Shown here: one piece after another, positions 20,001 to 28,200 of the stretch
How positions within the stretch are numbered: position 1 is the first letter of the stretch
Layout: each line of letters opens with the position of its first letter
NCBI RefSeq assembly: GCF_022179245.1
Contig: NZ_BPQM01000063.1
Location: forward strand, 1 to 64,000
Source: Methylobacterium gregans
Lineage (GTDB): Bacteria; Pseudomonadota; Alphaproteobacteria; Rhizobiales; Beijerinckiaceae
Direction of reading: 5' to 3'
Length of the DNA stretch: 64,000 bases
Position numbers and translations under genes: made by a program
The notes under the pieces: model-generated
Told to the model about the DNA's origin: nothing
Database searches by the model: none
Seen by the model: only the letters and a program-made list of their open reading frames with translations

Positions 20001-21059
20001 TCAGGCCGGCGACCGCTTCGCGGCGTCGAGCGGCAGGGCGATGCGGCAGGTCAGCCCGTCGGAGCAGAAGGCAACGACGACCTCCGCCTTTAGGTCGTGC
20101 GGCAGCATGCGCTGCAGCACGTCCATGCCGAAACCGGAGCGCCGCGGTTCCACGCCCGCGAGACTGAGACCGCCTTCCGTCCAGTCGAGGATCAGAACGG
20201 GGCCCTTCTCACGGTCTTCCACCGTCCAGGCGATCGCGATCGAGCCCCGCTCCTGCTGCGCCAGCGCGCCGAACTTGACCGCATTGGTTGCAAGCTCGTG
20301 CAGCGCAAGGGCTAGGCGCTCCGCGGCGCGTGCAGGAACCACGACCGGTGGGCCGGCGATCGTGAAGTCCTCGCCTTCGTGGGCGTGGTAGGCGAAGAGC
20401 TCGTCGGCCACCAGGAGCGGCAGGCTGAGACCGCCGATCGGGTTGCGGATGATCGCGCTCTGCACCCGCGAGACGGCGTTCAGCCGACCCTCGAGATGCA
20501 TGGCGTAGTCCTCGACGCTCTCGCTCGTCTCGGCGGAGCGCCGGGCGATCGCACGGACCGTGGCCAGGGTGTTGCGGACCCGGTGCTGCAACTCGCTGAG
20601 CAGGTGGGCCTGCAGCGACTGTGCCATCTTCAGGTCGTGGATGTCGGTCGCGGTGCCGAACCACTCTCGCGCCTCTCCGCCGGAGCCGCGGACCGGCAGG
20701 GCGCGGGTCTCGAACCAGCGATACTCGCCCGTGGACGCCTGGAGCAGCCGGTGCTCGACCGCGAGCCGATCCTCGGCCTCGGCCCTGGTCCAGGCGGCCT
20801 CGGTGCTGGCCCGGTCGTCCGGGTGGACGGCCGCGAGCCAGCCGCGGTCGCGCGCCTCGGCCTCGCTCTGGCCGGTGAAGCTCTGCCATTGCCGGCTCGA
20901 CCAGACCCAGTTGCCCCGTCCCCGCGCGCGCCAGACGAGCTGCGGGATCGTATCCACGAGGAGCCGGAAGTTCTCGTCCTGGGTCGGCAGATCGCCCGGT
21001 GCCCCGGGGCGGCCCACCTGCCTCGCGCTCTCGGCCTCCTGATCGGTCCGGTCAATCAT
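20001..21059 (-). CDS. PAS domain HWE-family sensor histidine kinase
   Basis: 352 residues. One PAS domain (about 28-145) with IPQLVWRARGRGNWVWSSRQ and EWFGTATDIHD is followed by the HWE phosphoacceptor LQHRVRNTLATVRAIARR and the ATPase with HELATNAVKFGAL. HWE kinases are typical of Hyphomicrobiales and usually feed the general stress response (PhyR) or light responses. No receiver domain and no membrane segment are present. It lies 61 bases downstream of the Crp/Fnr-type gene, so the two are probably cotranscribed. Confidence 0.92.
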   Translation of the reverse strand: MIDRTDQEAESARQVGRPGAPGDLPTQDENFRLLVDTIPQLVWRARGRGNWVWSSRQWQSFTGQSEAEARDRGWLAAVHPDDRASTEAAWTRAEAEDRLAVEHRLLQASTGEYRWFETRALPVRGSGGEAREWFGTATDIHDLKMAQSLQAHLLSELQHRVRNTLATVRAIARRSAETSESVEDYAMHLEGRLNAVSRVQSAIIRNPIGGLSLPLLVADELFAYHAHEGEDFTIAGPPVVVPARAAERLALALHELATNAVKFGALAQQERGSIAIAWTVEDREKGPVLILDWTEGGLSLAGVEPRRSGFGMDVLQRMLPHDLKAEVVVAFCSDGLTCRIALPLDAAKRSPA

Positions 21060-21120
21060 TGGTTTCAGAGTCGGCTGGTCGAGACGTTCTGGCTTGGCGA
21101 TCCGCTATGACCGTAACCGG

Positions 21121-21873
21121 CTACACCGCAAGGGGTTCAACGGCGTCGAGATGGCGGCCGACGTGATCGAAATGGAGGTAGTTCGGGGTGAACAGCGAGG
21201 CGGCCTGGAGAGCACTGAGGTCGGGAATCGTGAGGTTGCGCCCCTTCAGCACGATCAGGCCCGAGCCGCGCAGCTCCTGGAGCGTCCGGTTGATGTGGAC
21301 CGTGGAGAGGCCCATCGCGTCGGCGAGGTCGGCCTGCGTCGTGGGCAGCACGCAATGGTTGCCCTCCGTCAGCCCGACGCCCTGCAGCCGGATGAACAGC
21401 TCGCACAGGAGATGTCCGAGCCGCTCGGTCGCGGAGCGCTGGCCTAGATTGACCGTCCATTCCCGCTGGATCGAGGCCGAGACCAGCGTGTCCCACCAGA
21501 GAGCCTGCAGGATCCGCGGGTGTCGCGCCGCCATTCCGCCGAGGGCGTCCCGCGAGATCTCCGCGAAGGTCACCGGGGTGAGGGTGCCGATGGCTTGGTC
21601 CATCTCGCGCAGGACGTCGATGAAGGTGTCGCAGAGATCTCCCGGCATGAAGAAGGCGACGATCTGGCGCCTGCCGTCTTCCAGCTGCTTGTAGCGGCAG
21701 GCCCAACCCTCGACGATCAGGTGCACGTGGCTGGCGGCATCACCCTCGCGGACGATGTCCTCGCGGGCGCCGATGCGACGCACCCTCTCGCCGACGACAC
21801 TCTCCAACGCCCGACGATCGTCCGCCGAGAGCCGGGTGAACAGGTCCAGTTTTCTGAGGAAATGCCGAGGCAT
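21121..21873 (-). CDS. Crp/Fnr family transcriptional regulator
   Basis: 250 residues: an N-terminal cyclic-nucleotide-like beta barrel (VREGDAASHVHLIVEGWACRY; FFMPGDLCD) and a C-terminal winged helix with TTQADLADAMGLSTVHINRT as the recognition region. The four-cysteine FNR iron-sulfur signature is absent, so it is not a classic oxygen sensor. The sequence upstream (21880-21960) is strikingly AT-rich for this genome and probably holds its promoter. The family often controls stress or redox genes. Confidence 0.92.
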   Translation of the reverse strand: MPRHFLRKLDLFTRLSADDRRALESVVGERVRRIGAREDIVREGDAASHVHLIVEGWACRYKQLEDGRRQIVAFFMPGDLCDTFIDVLREMDQAIGTLTPVTFAEISRDALGGMAARHPRILQALWWDTLVSASIQREWTVNLGQRSATERLGHLLCELFIRLQGVGLTEGNHCVLPTTQADLADAMGLSTVHINRTLQELRGSGLIVLKGRNLTIPDLSALQAASLFTPNYLHFDHVGRHLDAVEPLAV

Positions 21874-22005
21874 GCGGTCCCTCGAACAGGCGTGCGCACA
21901 AGCCTTAAAAATCGTATCGCGGCCAGAAATTCACCTGCGTTATTTTTTATGACACATCCTGTGGTCGGCGTAACCTCCGTTCCTCTGAGCTTTGGTTGTA
22001 TAGCG

Positions 22006-23100
22006 TCAGATCGCGAGGCCGAGCTGCGCGGGTTCCGGCGCATCGCCCCGCTCTAGGCCCGACAGGCTGAGTCCGACGAGGCGCGCGGTGCGGCGCAGGG
22101 GCATCGCCTCGTCGAGCAGCCCGAGGGCGACGCGCTCGAGCCCGGTACGATCTGCGACCGGCAGGGTAGCCGAGCGGGCGCGCGTCATCAGCGTGAAGTC
22201 CGAGAGCTTCAGCTTCAGGGTCACGGTGCGCCCGCGCGCACCCTTGTCGACGCTCGCCTGCCAGACCCGGTCGATGATCGGCTGCAGACGGTCGGCCAGG
22301 ACGGTTCGGTCGGCGGTGTCCTCGCCGAAGGTGGTCTCGGCGCCGATGGATTTGCGGACGCGGTGCGCCCGGACCGGCCGGTCGTCCATCCCGCGGGCAA
22401 CCGCGTGGTAGTAGGCGGCGGCGCTGCCGAAATGCGCGCTCAGCTCCTCCAGCGGGCGCTCGCGCAGGTCGCGGCCCGTCTCGATCCCGAGCGCGCGCAT
22501 CCGCGCCTCGGTCACCGGCCCGACGCCGTGGAAGCGACCGATGCCGAGTGTCTCGACGAAGGTCGGTCCCATGGCGGGCGTGATCACGAAGAGCGCGTCC
22601 GGCTTGCGGTGGTCCGAGGCGACCTTGGCCAGGAACTTGTTGTAGGAGACGCCCGCCGAGGCGACGAGGCCGGTCCGCTCCAGGATCGCCGCCCGGATCG
22701 CCCGCGCAACGGCGGTCGCGCTCGGCAGGCCCTGCAGGTTCTCGGTCACGTCGAGATAGGCCTCGTCGAGGGCGACCGGCTCGATGATCGCGGTATGCTC
22801 GGCGAAGATCGCCCGGATCTCCTCGGAGATCGCCCGGTAGACCTCGAAGCGCGGCTTGACGAAGACGAGGTCCGGGCAGCGCCGCCGCGCGGTTACCGAC
22901 GGCATCGCCGAGCGGACCCCGAAGGCGCGCGCCTCGTAGCTCGCCGCCGCCACGACGCCGCGCTCGCGCGAGCCGCCGACCGCGACGGGCCGCCCGCGCA
23001 GGGCCGGGTCGTCCCGCTGCTCCACGGAGGCGTAGAAGGCGTCCATGTCGATGTGGATGATCTTGCGCGGCTTCGGGATCGGGTCCGTCTCGGGCGGCAT
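22006..23100 (-). CDS. dinB: DNA polymerase IV (Y family)
   Basis: The 364-residue translesion polymerase has the palm motifs IIHIDMDAFYASVEQRDD and DEAYLDVTEN, plus SYNKFLAKVASDHRKPDAL and the helix-hairpin-helix region. The beta-clamp binding end is not obvious, and the C-terminus is slightly short. It is divergent from an exported protein, and an SOS box lies 26-40 bases upstream of its start (see separate entry), so DNA damage probably induces it through LexA. Confidence 0.95.
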   Translation of the reverse strand: MPPETDPIPKPRKIIHIDMDAFYASVEQRDDPALRGRPVAVGGSRERGVVAAASYEARAFGVRSAMPSVTARRRCPDLVFVKPRFEVYRAISEEIRAIFAEHTAIIEPVALDEAYLDVTENLQGLPSATAVARAIRAAILERTGLVASAGVSYNKFLAKVASDHRKPDALFVITPAMGPTFVETLGIGRFHGVGPVTEARMRALGIETGRDLRERPLEELSAHFGSAAAYYHAVARGMDDRPVRAHRVRKSIGAETTFGEDTADRTVLADRLQPIIDRVWQASVDKGARGRTVTLKLKLSDFTLMTRARSATLPVADRTGLERVALGLLDEAMPLRRTARLVGLSLSGLERGDAPEPAQLGLAI

Positions 23101-23125
23101 CCTGGACTCGCGACCGTTGCGACAG

Positions 23126-23140
23126 GTTCGGCTTTCGTTC
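23126..23140. promoter_or_regulatory. LexA SOS box of the alphaproteobacterial type
   Basis: GTTC-GGCTTTC-GTTC matches GTTC-N7-GTTC, the known LexA operator of alphaproteobacteria, exactly. It lies 26 bases upstream of the dinB start, where it would overlap the promoter. Confidence 0.85.
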
Positions 23141-23201
23141 TCTCGATGGGAGCCGGCGTCGACCCGGTCAAGCGTCGGTCTGAGGACCGTCCACCGCTAT
23201 C

Positions 23202-23237
23202 GTGAACGTGGTCGTGAACCTGGTCGTGACCTTGGCC
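23202..23237. repeat. Three imperfect 12-bp tandem repeats
   Basis: GTGAACGTGGTC, GTGAACCTGGTC and GTGACCTTGGCC follow each other in the divergent region between dinB and the small exported gene. The spacing (12 bases) does not match a second SOS box. No function is evident. Confidence 0.6.
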
Positions 23238-23356
23238 GACTCAACCACAGGCCGCAGAAGGAATCCCACGCAGGCTTGGCGGCGGCCCGCGATGCGCTAT
23301 CACCCTCGGCAGGCGCCCTCCGCCGGAGGGCCTGTCGCGTGAGGATCTCGGCAACC

Positions 23357-23809
23357 ATGATGCAGTGGAGACGGAGTGCCGCGCTGGCGGCGGCGGCGAT
23401 CCTCGCGGGCGCGTGGAGCGCCGACGCTGCGGCCGGCTGCATGCGGCGGGTCTACAACCGATCGGCCCTCGTGCTGGTGGCGAGCCGCGACGGCGGGCCG
23501 CCGGTGACGATCCTGCCCGGTCGGTCGGTGCCGCTGCGGCTGGAGCGCCCGGGCACGATCAGCCTCGCGGCCTATTGCGGGGACGTGGCAGCGGGCGGGC
23601 CCGTGGCACAGGCGAGCTTCGCCTACGTGGCGGTGCAGGACCGCTGCTTCATCGATTTCGGAGATCCCTGGTTCCGGCCCCAGATGGGCAAGGGCTTCTG
23701 GGGCATGCAGGGCACGGCGCCGTTCACGGTGAACAACCCTAACCAGGGCGACGTCATCCTCGGCCCCGCGATCAGCGAGGCCTGCCCGGTCCTGCGCCGG
23801 GGCGGGTGA
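23357..23809 (+). CDS. Exported hypothetical protein, 150 residues
   Basis: A signal peptide (AALAAAAILAGAWSADAAAG) precedes a compact domain with four cysteines: GCMRRV, LAAYCGD, DRCFIDF and EACPVL. The fold seems beta-rich, with PGRSVPLRLERPGTISLAAYCG and TAPFTVNNPNQGDVILGP. I recognise no family. ATG 23357 is directly followed by a second ATG; both fit. The even cysteine number and export suggest two disulfides. Confidence 0.65.
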   Translation: MMQWRRSAALAAAAILAGAWSADAAAGCMRRVYNRSALVLVASRDGGPPVTILPGRSVPLRLERPGTISLAAYCGDVAAGGPVAQASFAYVAVQDRCFIDFGDPWFRPQMGKGFWGMQGTAPFTVNNPNQGDVILGPAISEACPVLRRGG

Positions 23810-23835
23810 GGCGTCGCGGAGCCTCCGCGAGCTTC

Positions 23836-24042
23836 TCAGGCCCGGTGTCGGACGGCCACGGACCGGGCGAGACCGAGGGCGCCCGTTAGGAGACCGAGAT
23901 CGGCGGCACCGCGCCAGGCCGCGAGGGTGCCGCCGAGGATCAGGCAGGCCGAGACGAGGAGCGGGTTCGCGAGCGGCGCGATGACCAGCGCCGCGGCGAA
24001 CAGGACCGCGCTGAGGATTCGGAACAGGTGGGCGACGACCAT
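23836..24042 (-). CDS. Small integral membrane protein
   Basis: 68 residues, nearly all hydrophobic, with two helices (about 5-25 and 29-58) and a basic end RSVAVRHRA. No family is recognised. It lies just upstream of the DUF3750 gene on the same strand in reading order reversed (this gene is downstream of the DUF3750 unit's neighbour), but 130 bases separate them. Confidence 0.5.
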   Translation of the reverse strand: MVVAHLFRILSAVLFAAALVIAPLANPLLVSACLILGGTLAAWRGAADLGLLTGALGLARSVAVRHRA

Positions 24043-24167
24043 CGGGCAGCCTTCCGCGCTCGCTGACGCGGCAGGTGATAGGGCCGGCCGGGTTTCGCCC
24101 TGATGTCTTGACGCAAGGGGAAGGCGTCCGCGGTGTGGCGGCGCACCCGGCTCTCGGCCGTATCGGT

Positions 24168-24896
24168 TCAGAAACCGAGACGGCCGAGAGCCGGGAGCTT
24201 CAGCGCCGGGCGGCGCAGGTCGAGCCCGGCGACCGCGCCGAGGATGTTCAGCTCGATCCCCTCGACCCAGCCGAGCGTCACCCCGAGATAGCCGCCGAGA
24301 TTGAGCCGTAGGCCCGTTCCCGAGGGCGTCGGACCGAACCAGCGGCCGTCGTAGGGAAAATCCTTGCCGATCGCGGTCGCGGGCAGGCTCGCGCCGACCT
24401 CGGGCACCGCTGCCATCACGGCGGCCACGAAGGTGTTCGAGTTCGGGCCCGGCCAGACCGTGTAATCGCCGGGCGCGGCGTAGCGGTAGCCGGCGATCAC
24501 CCCGCGGATGCGCGGGATCGCCGCCGCGGCCTCGGGCCCGTCGAGGCCGACCACGGTCTCGGGCAGGCTGCCGAACCAGCGCCCGTCCGGCACGAAGCGG
24601 TCGACCCAGATCGGCCGGCCCCAGGCGGTGTAGTCGAAGCGGCTGTAGGCGGTGGCGCCCTCCTCCTTCACCACGATCCAGGCATGGGTCGCCAGAATCC
24701 CGCGCCAGCTCACCGTGCGAGCCGAGAAGACCCGTACCAGGGCCGCGCGATGCGCCCGCGGATCGGGCAGCAGGCCGGCGCTGGAGCGGTCGGCCGAGCG
24801 CCAGTCGCCGCGCGCGCGGGCGGCGTAGAGAAGAGCCGAGACACCGATAGGCAGGAGGTAGAGGAGGACGAGCGCGAGAACGGCGATCCTGAGCAC
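24168..24896 (-). CDS. DUF3750 domain membrane-anchored protein
   Basis: 242 residues from a GTG start at 24896: one N-terminal membrane helix (VLRIAVLALVLLYLLPIG), then the DUF3750 domain with THAWIVVKEEGATAYSRFDY, WPGPNSNTFVAAVM and GKDFPYDGRW, the conserved blocks of that family. The role is unknown. The frame extends much further upstream as a shadow of the glycosyltransferase on the other strand; the hydrophobic start argues against using that. It is divergent from the glycosyltransferase. Confidence 0.85.
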   Translation of the reverse strand: MLRIAVLALVLLYLLPIGVSALLYAARARGDWRSADRSSAGLLPDPRAHRAALVRVFSARTVSWRGILATHAWIVVKEEGATAYSRFDYTAWGRPIWVDRFVPDGRWFGSLPETVVGLDGPEAAAAIPRIRGVIAGYRYAAPGDYTVWPGPNSNTFVAAVMAAVPEVGASLPATAIGKDFPYDGRWFGPTPSGTGLRLNLGGYLGVTLGWVEGIELNILGAVAGLDLRRPALKLPALGRLGF

Positions 24897-24992
24897 GCGG
24901 GGACCTGAGTGAGATGGGGAGCGTGGCTGATATGGTGCCGGCCCTGGGCCGCCGCGAGAGGCGCGGCGTTTCGCCGGCAGATCGGAACCGTT

Positions 24993-27900
24993 ATGAGGAG
25001 CCGCGCCCCGCTCGGGACGCCGAGGTTTTGGAGCCGCGCGGCCTTGGATCTTCTGAAACAGCTGAAGCGACTGGGCACGGATGGGCGGCGCTGGCTGCGC
25101 CATCCCGGGCCGGTCGCGTGGTTCACGCCCTTCAACGGTGGTGTCGCGGTCGCGCTCGAACCCGGCACGTCCCCCGACGCCGTGCGGATTGCCGCGCGGA
25201 TGGGCGACGCACCTGAGTATCCGGTTGATGGCGTGCAGGTCTTCTCCGAGATGGGTACGACGCTCCTCGTCGCGCCGCTTCCCGCCCGTGGGGCGGGAAC
25301 CTGCACCTTGAGCGTGCAGGCCGGCGGCCGGACCCAGCGGCAGCGTTTCACCCTGGCGCCCGGCCGCTACGCGGGACGGATCGAGGGTGTGCGCGATTAC
25401 GGCCTGGAGGGCTGGGTCTCGCCGCTCTTCGCCTGCGACGCTCCGCGCGTGCAACTGGTCATCGACGGCGAGGCCGGCGAGCCCGTCGTCCTCGACCGCT
25501 TCCGGCGCTTCCTGATGGGCGGCGGGGAGGATGGCTGGAATGGCTTCCGTCTGCCGCTGCCCTCGCGCGTGCTCGACGGTGCCGAGTACCGGCTCGGCGT
25601 GCGGGCGGGCGAGACCCTGCTCGACCTCGGACCCTGGCGGGCGCGGCCGAAATTCCACATCGAGGCGGCGGGCCGGGAAGGCCTCTCCGGCTGGTATTTC
25701 GACCGCTCCGCCGAGGACGCTCCCACGACCCTGCGGATCGTCACGGACGGGATCACCCGCGCCAGCGCCACCACGCACGCACGCGCCGACCTTCGGGCCG
25801 CCTTCGGGCGCGCGTGGGCGAGCTTCGCCTTCGAGGAGCCGGTCGAGCCCGGGAGCCTGCTGGTGGCCGGTCCCGAGGGCAGCGGCCGGGTCGTCGGCCG
25901 GGTCGGCAGCGACCTCATCGGCCGGGTTGCCGCGCATCGGGCGGAGGCGCGCACCGCGCTGCTCGGGCCGGACGGACGCGGCTCGGAGCGCGCCGCCCTC
26001 AGCCTCGGGCGCCGCCGCGCCCTGCGGGCGCGGATCCACGACGTCGAGCGCCGGGCGCCGGACGCGGCGATCGCCTTTCAGCCCGGCAGTGCGGCGGCCT
26101 CCGCGCCGGCCTTCGCGCCGGGGGCGGTCGTTCGTCCGACCGTGCAGCCGCCGCCGGTCTGCGCGATCGTGCCCGTCTATGACGGGCTCGCCGATCTCAA
26201 GCTCTGCCTCGGCGCCCTGCTGCCGCAACTCGCACCCCGGCGCGTGCGGGCGATCCTCATCGACGACGCCTCGCCCGATCCGGACGTCGGGCGTTACCTC
26301 GCGGAGCTCGAATCCCGGCGCTATCCGGGCCTGACCATCGCGCGGAACGCGAAGAATCTCGGCTTCATCGCCACGGTGAACCGCGGGATCGCGATGCTTG
26401 CGCGCGGCGAGGACGCGCTGCTTCTCAATGCCGACACGGTCCTGCCGCCCGGCGCGGTCGAGCGGCTCGCCCGGCACTGCCACGTACGGCCCGGCATCGC
26501 CTCGGTGACGCCGATGTCGAACACCGCGACGATTCTGAGCTTCCCGAGTACGACCGAGCGCAACCCGGACCCGCTGGGTCTTGATGCCGCCGCTCTCGAC
26601 GCAGCCTTCGCCGGGCACGGGGCGGAGCCGGTCGAGATTCCAACCGGAATCGGCTTCTGCATGCACCTCAACCGGGCCGCGCTCGACGAGGTCGGCCCGC
26701 TCTCCCTCGACTGGGGCCGGGGTTATTGCGAGGAGGTCGAGTGGTGCCTCACTGCCCGCGACCTCGGCTGGGTCCATCTCGCGGCGACCGACACCTTCGT
26801 GATGCACGAGGGCTCGGTCTCCTTCACGCCCGCCGCCCGGCTGGCGCTTCTCGCCGTCAACCATGCCCGGCTGGAGGCGCTCTACCCGGACTATGTCCCG
26901 GAGCTCGAGGCCTTCACCCGGGCCGACCCGCTGGAGCCGCTGCGCGAGGCGGTGCTGCTGCGGCTTCTCGCCGGCCGCTTCGCGCGCCTGACGCTCCACC
27001 TCACCCACGGCTTCGGCGGTGGTACGAAGCGCTTCATCGCCGATCTCTGCGCCCTGCCGCGCGCACCGGAGCACGAGGTCGCGGTGCTGCGCCCCGTCGA
27101 TACCGATGGGGTCGACCGGCGCTGGGAGCTGAGCGTCGACCGGGCGGGCGTGAGCCTGACCCTGCAGGCCGGCCGCGTCGAGGCTGTCCTCGCCGGGCTG
27201 GAAGCGCGCGGGGTGGCGATCGCCCTGCACGTCCATTCCCGCCTGTTCCTCACCGGCGACGTGCTGGCGGGGCTCCTCGACGGGCGCCGGCCCTACGCGG
27301 TGACGCTGCACGATTTCCAGTGGTACTGCCCGCGGGTGAACCTCACCGACGGGCGGCGCTTCTACTGCGGCGAGCCGCCCCCGCAGGTCTGTCAGATCTG
27401 CGTCGACCGCGACCTCGACTACGATTTCGGAGACCAGACCGGTCTGATCCAGACCGACATGCCGGGCTTCCTCGCGTTCAACGAGCGCCTGCTGCGGGGC
27501 GCCAGCGCGCTGCTCGCGCCCTCGCGGGACACGGCCGAGCGCTATGCCCGGCGCTTCGACCTCTCCGGCATCGCGGTGGTGCCCCATCCCGAGCCCGATC
27601 CGGGGGCGGCACCGAACCGGCCGCGGCGGTCCCGCGCGCCGGGAGCGCCGCTCCACGTCGCGGTGGTCGGCGCCATCGCCGAGCACAAAGGCTACGAGAT
27701 CCTGCTGCGGCTCTGCGAGCAGGCCGCGCGCCAGCGTGCGCCGCTCTTCCTCACGGTGATCGGCCACACGATCGACACGCCGCGGCTGCTGCGCTTCGGC
27801 AACGCCGCCGTCACGGGCCTCTACGCGCCGGAGGAGCTGGCCGGCCTGCTGGCCGAGACGGATCCGGACCTCGTCTTCCTGCCGAGCGTCTGGCCGGAAA

Positions 27901-28166
27901 CCTACTCCTACGTGCTCTCCGAGATCCGCGCCGCCGGCTACCCGGTCGCCGCCTTCGATCTCGGCGCGCCGGCCGAGCGGATCCGGGCGGAGGGCGGCGG
28001 CCACCTGATCCCGCCGACGCGGGACGCGCGGGTGCTGCTCGACGCGCTGCTGGCCTTGGGCGATCCGCCGGCGCTCGCGCCGTGGCCGCGTCCGCCGGTG
28101 TTGAACCTGGAGGCCTATTACCGCGCCTGCGGCTTCACGGCGGCGGCGGAAGCCAAGCATCTGTGA
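24993..28166 (+). CDS. Large bidomain glycosyltransferase (GT2 + GT4) with N-terminal beta-domains
   Basis: About 1,057 residues. Residues 1-370 hold two beta-sandwich-like repeats (GLEGWVSPLFACDAPRVQL and GLSGWYFDRSAEDAP starts). A GT-A family 2 domain spans about 388-650: VCAIVPVYDGLADLK, IDDASPDP, LLLNADTVLPPG and HEGSVSF. A GT-B family 4 domain runs from about 666 to the end: LTHGFGGGTKRF, HDFQWYCPRVNLTDG, four close cysteines (YCGEPPPQVCQICV) and LAPSRDTAERYARRF. It probably builds a surface polysaccharide. The start is uncertain: 24909, 24993 and TTG 25044-25050 region are options. No other sugar genes are adjacent. Confidence 0.88.
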   Translation: MRSRAPLGTPRFWSRAALDLLKQLKRLGTDGRRWLRHPGPVAWFTPFNGGVAVALEPGTSPDAVRIAARMGDAPEYPVDGVQVFSEMGTTLLVAPLPARGAGTCTLSVQAGGRTQRQRFTLAPGRYAGRIEGVRDYGLEGWVSPLFACDAPRVQLVIDGEAGEPVVLDRFRRFLMGGGEDGWNGFRLPLPSRVLDGAEYRLGVRAGETLLDLGPWRARPKFHIEAAGREGLSGWYFDRSAEDAPTTLRIVTDGITRASATTHARADLRAAFGRAWASFAFEEPVEPGSLLVAGPEGSGRVVGRVGSDLIGRVAAHRAEARTALLGPDGRGSERAALSLGRRRALRARIHDVERRAPDAAIAFQPGSAAASAPAFAPGAVVRPTVQPPPVCAIVPVYDGLADLKLCLGALLPQLAPRRVRAILIDDASPDPDVGRYLAELESRRYPGLTIARNAKNLGFIATVNRGIAMLARGEDALLLNADTVLPPGAVERLARHCHVRPGIASVTPMSNTATILSFPSTTERNPDPLGLDAAALDAAFAGHGAEPVEIPTGIGFCMHLNRAALDEVGPLSLDWGRGYCEEVEWCLTARDLGWVHLAATDTFVMHEGSVSFTPAARLALLAVNHARLEALYPDYVPELEAFTRADPLEPLREAVLLRLLAGRFARLTLHLTHGFGGGTKRFIADLCALPRAPEHEVAVLRPVDTDGVDRRWELSVDRAGVSLTLQAGRVEAVLAGLEARGVAIALHVHSRLFLTGDVLAGLLDGRRPYAVTLHDFQWYCPRVNLTDGRRFYCGEPPPQVCQICVDRDLDYDFGDQTGLIQTDMPGFLAFNERLLRGASALLAPSRDTAERYARRFDLSGIAVVPHPEPDPGAAPNRPRRSRAPGAPLHVAVVGAIAEHKGYEILLRLCEQAARQRAPLFLTVIGHTIDTPRLLRFGNAAVTGLYAPEELAGLLAETDPDLVFLPSVWPETYSYVLSEIRAAGYPVAAFDLGAPAERIRAEGGGHLIPPTRDARVLLDALLALGDPPALAPWPRPPVLNLEAYYRACGFTAAAEAKHL

Positions 28167-28200
28167 CCGTGCCGCGTGCCGTCCCGTCGCGGGCCGGGAC

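Noticed and set aside
23202..23225. Second SOS box before the exported gene
   Set aside because: The GAAC half-sites are 8 bases apart instead of 7.
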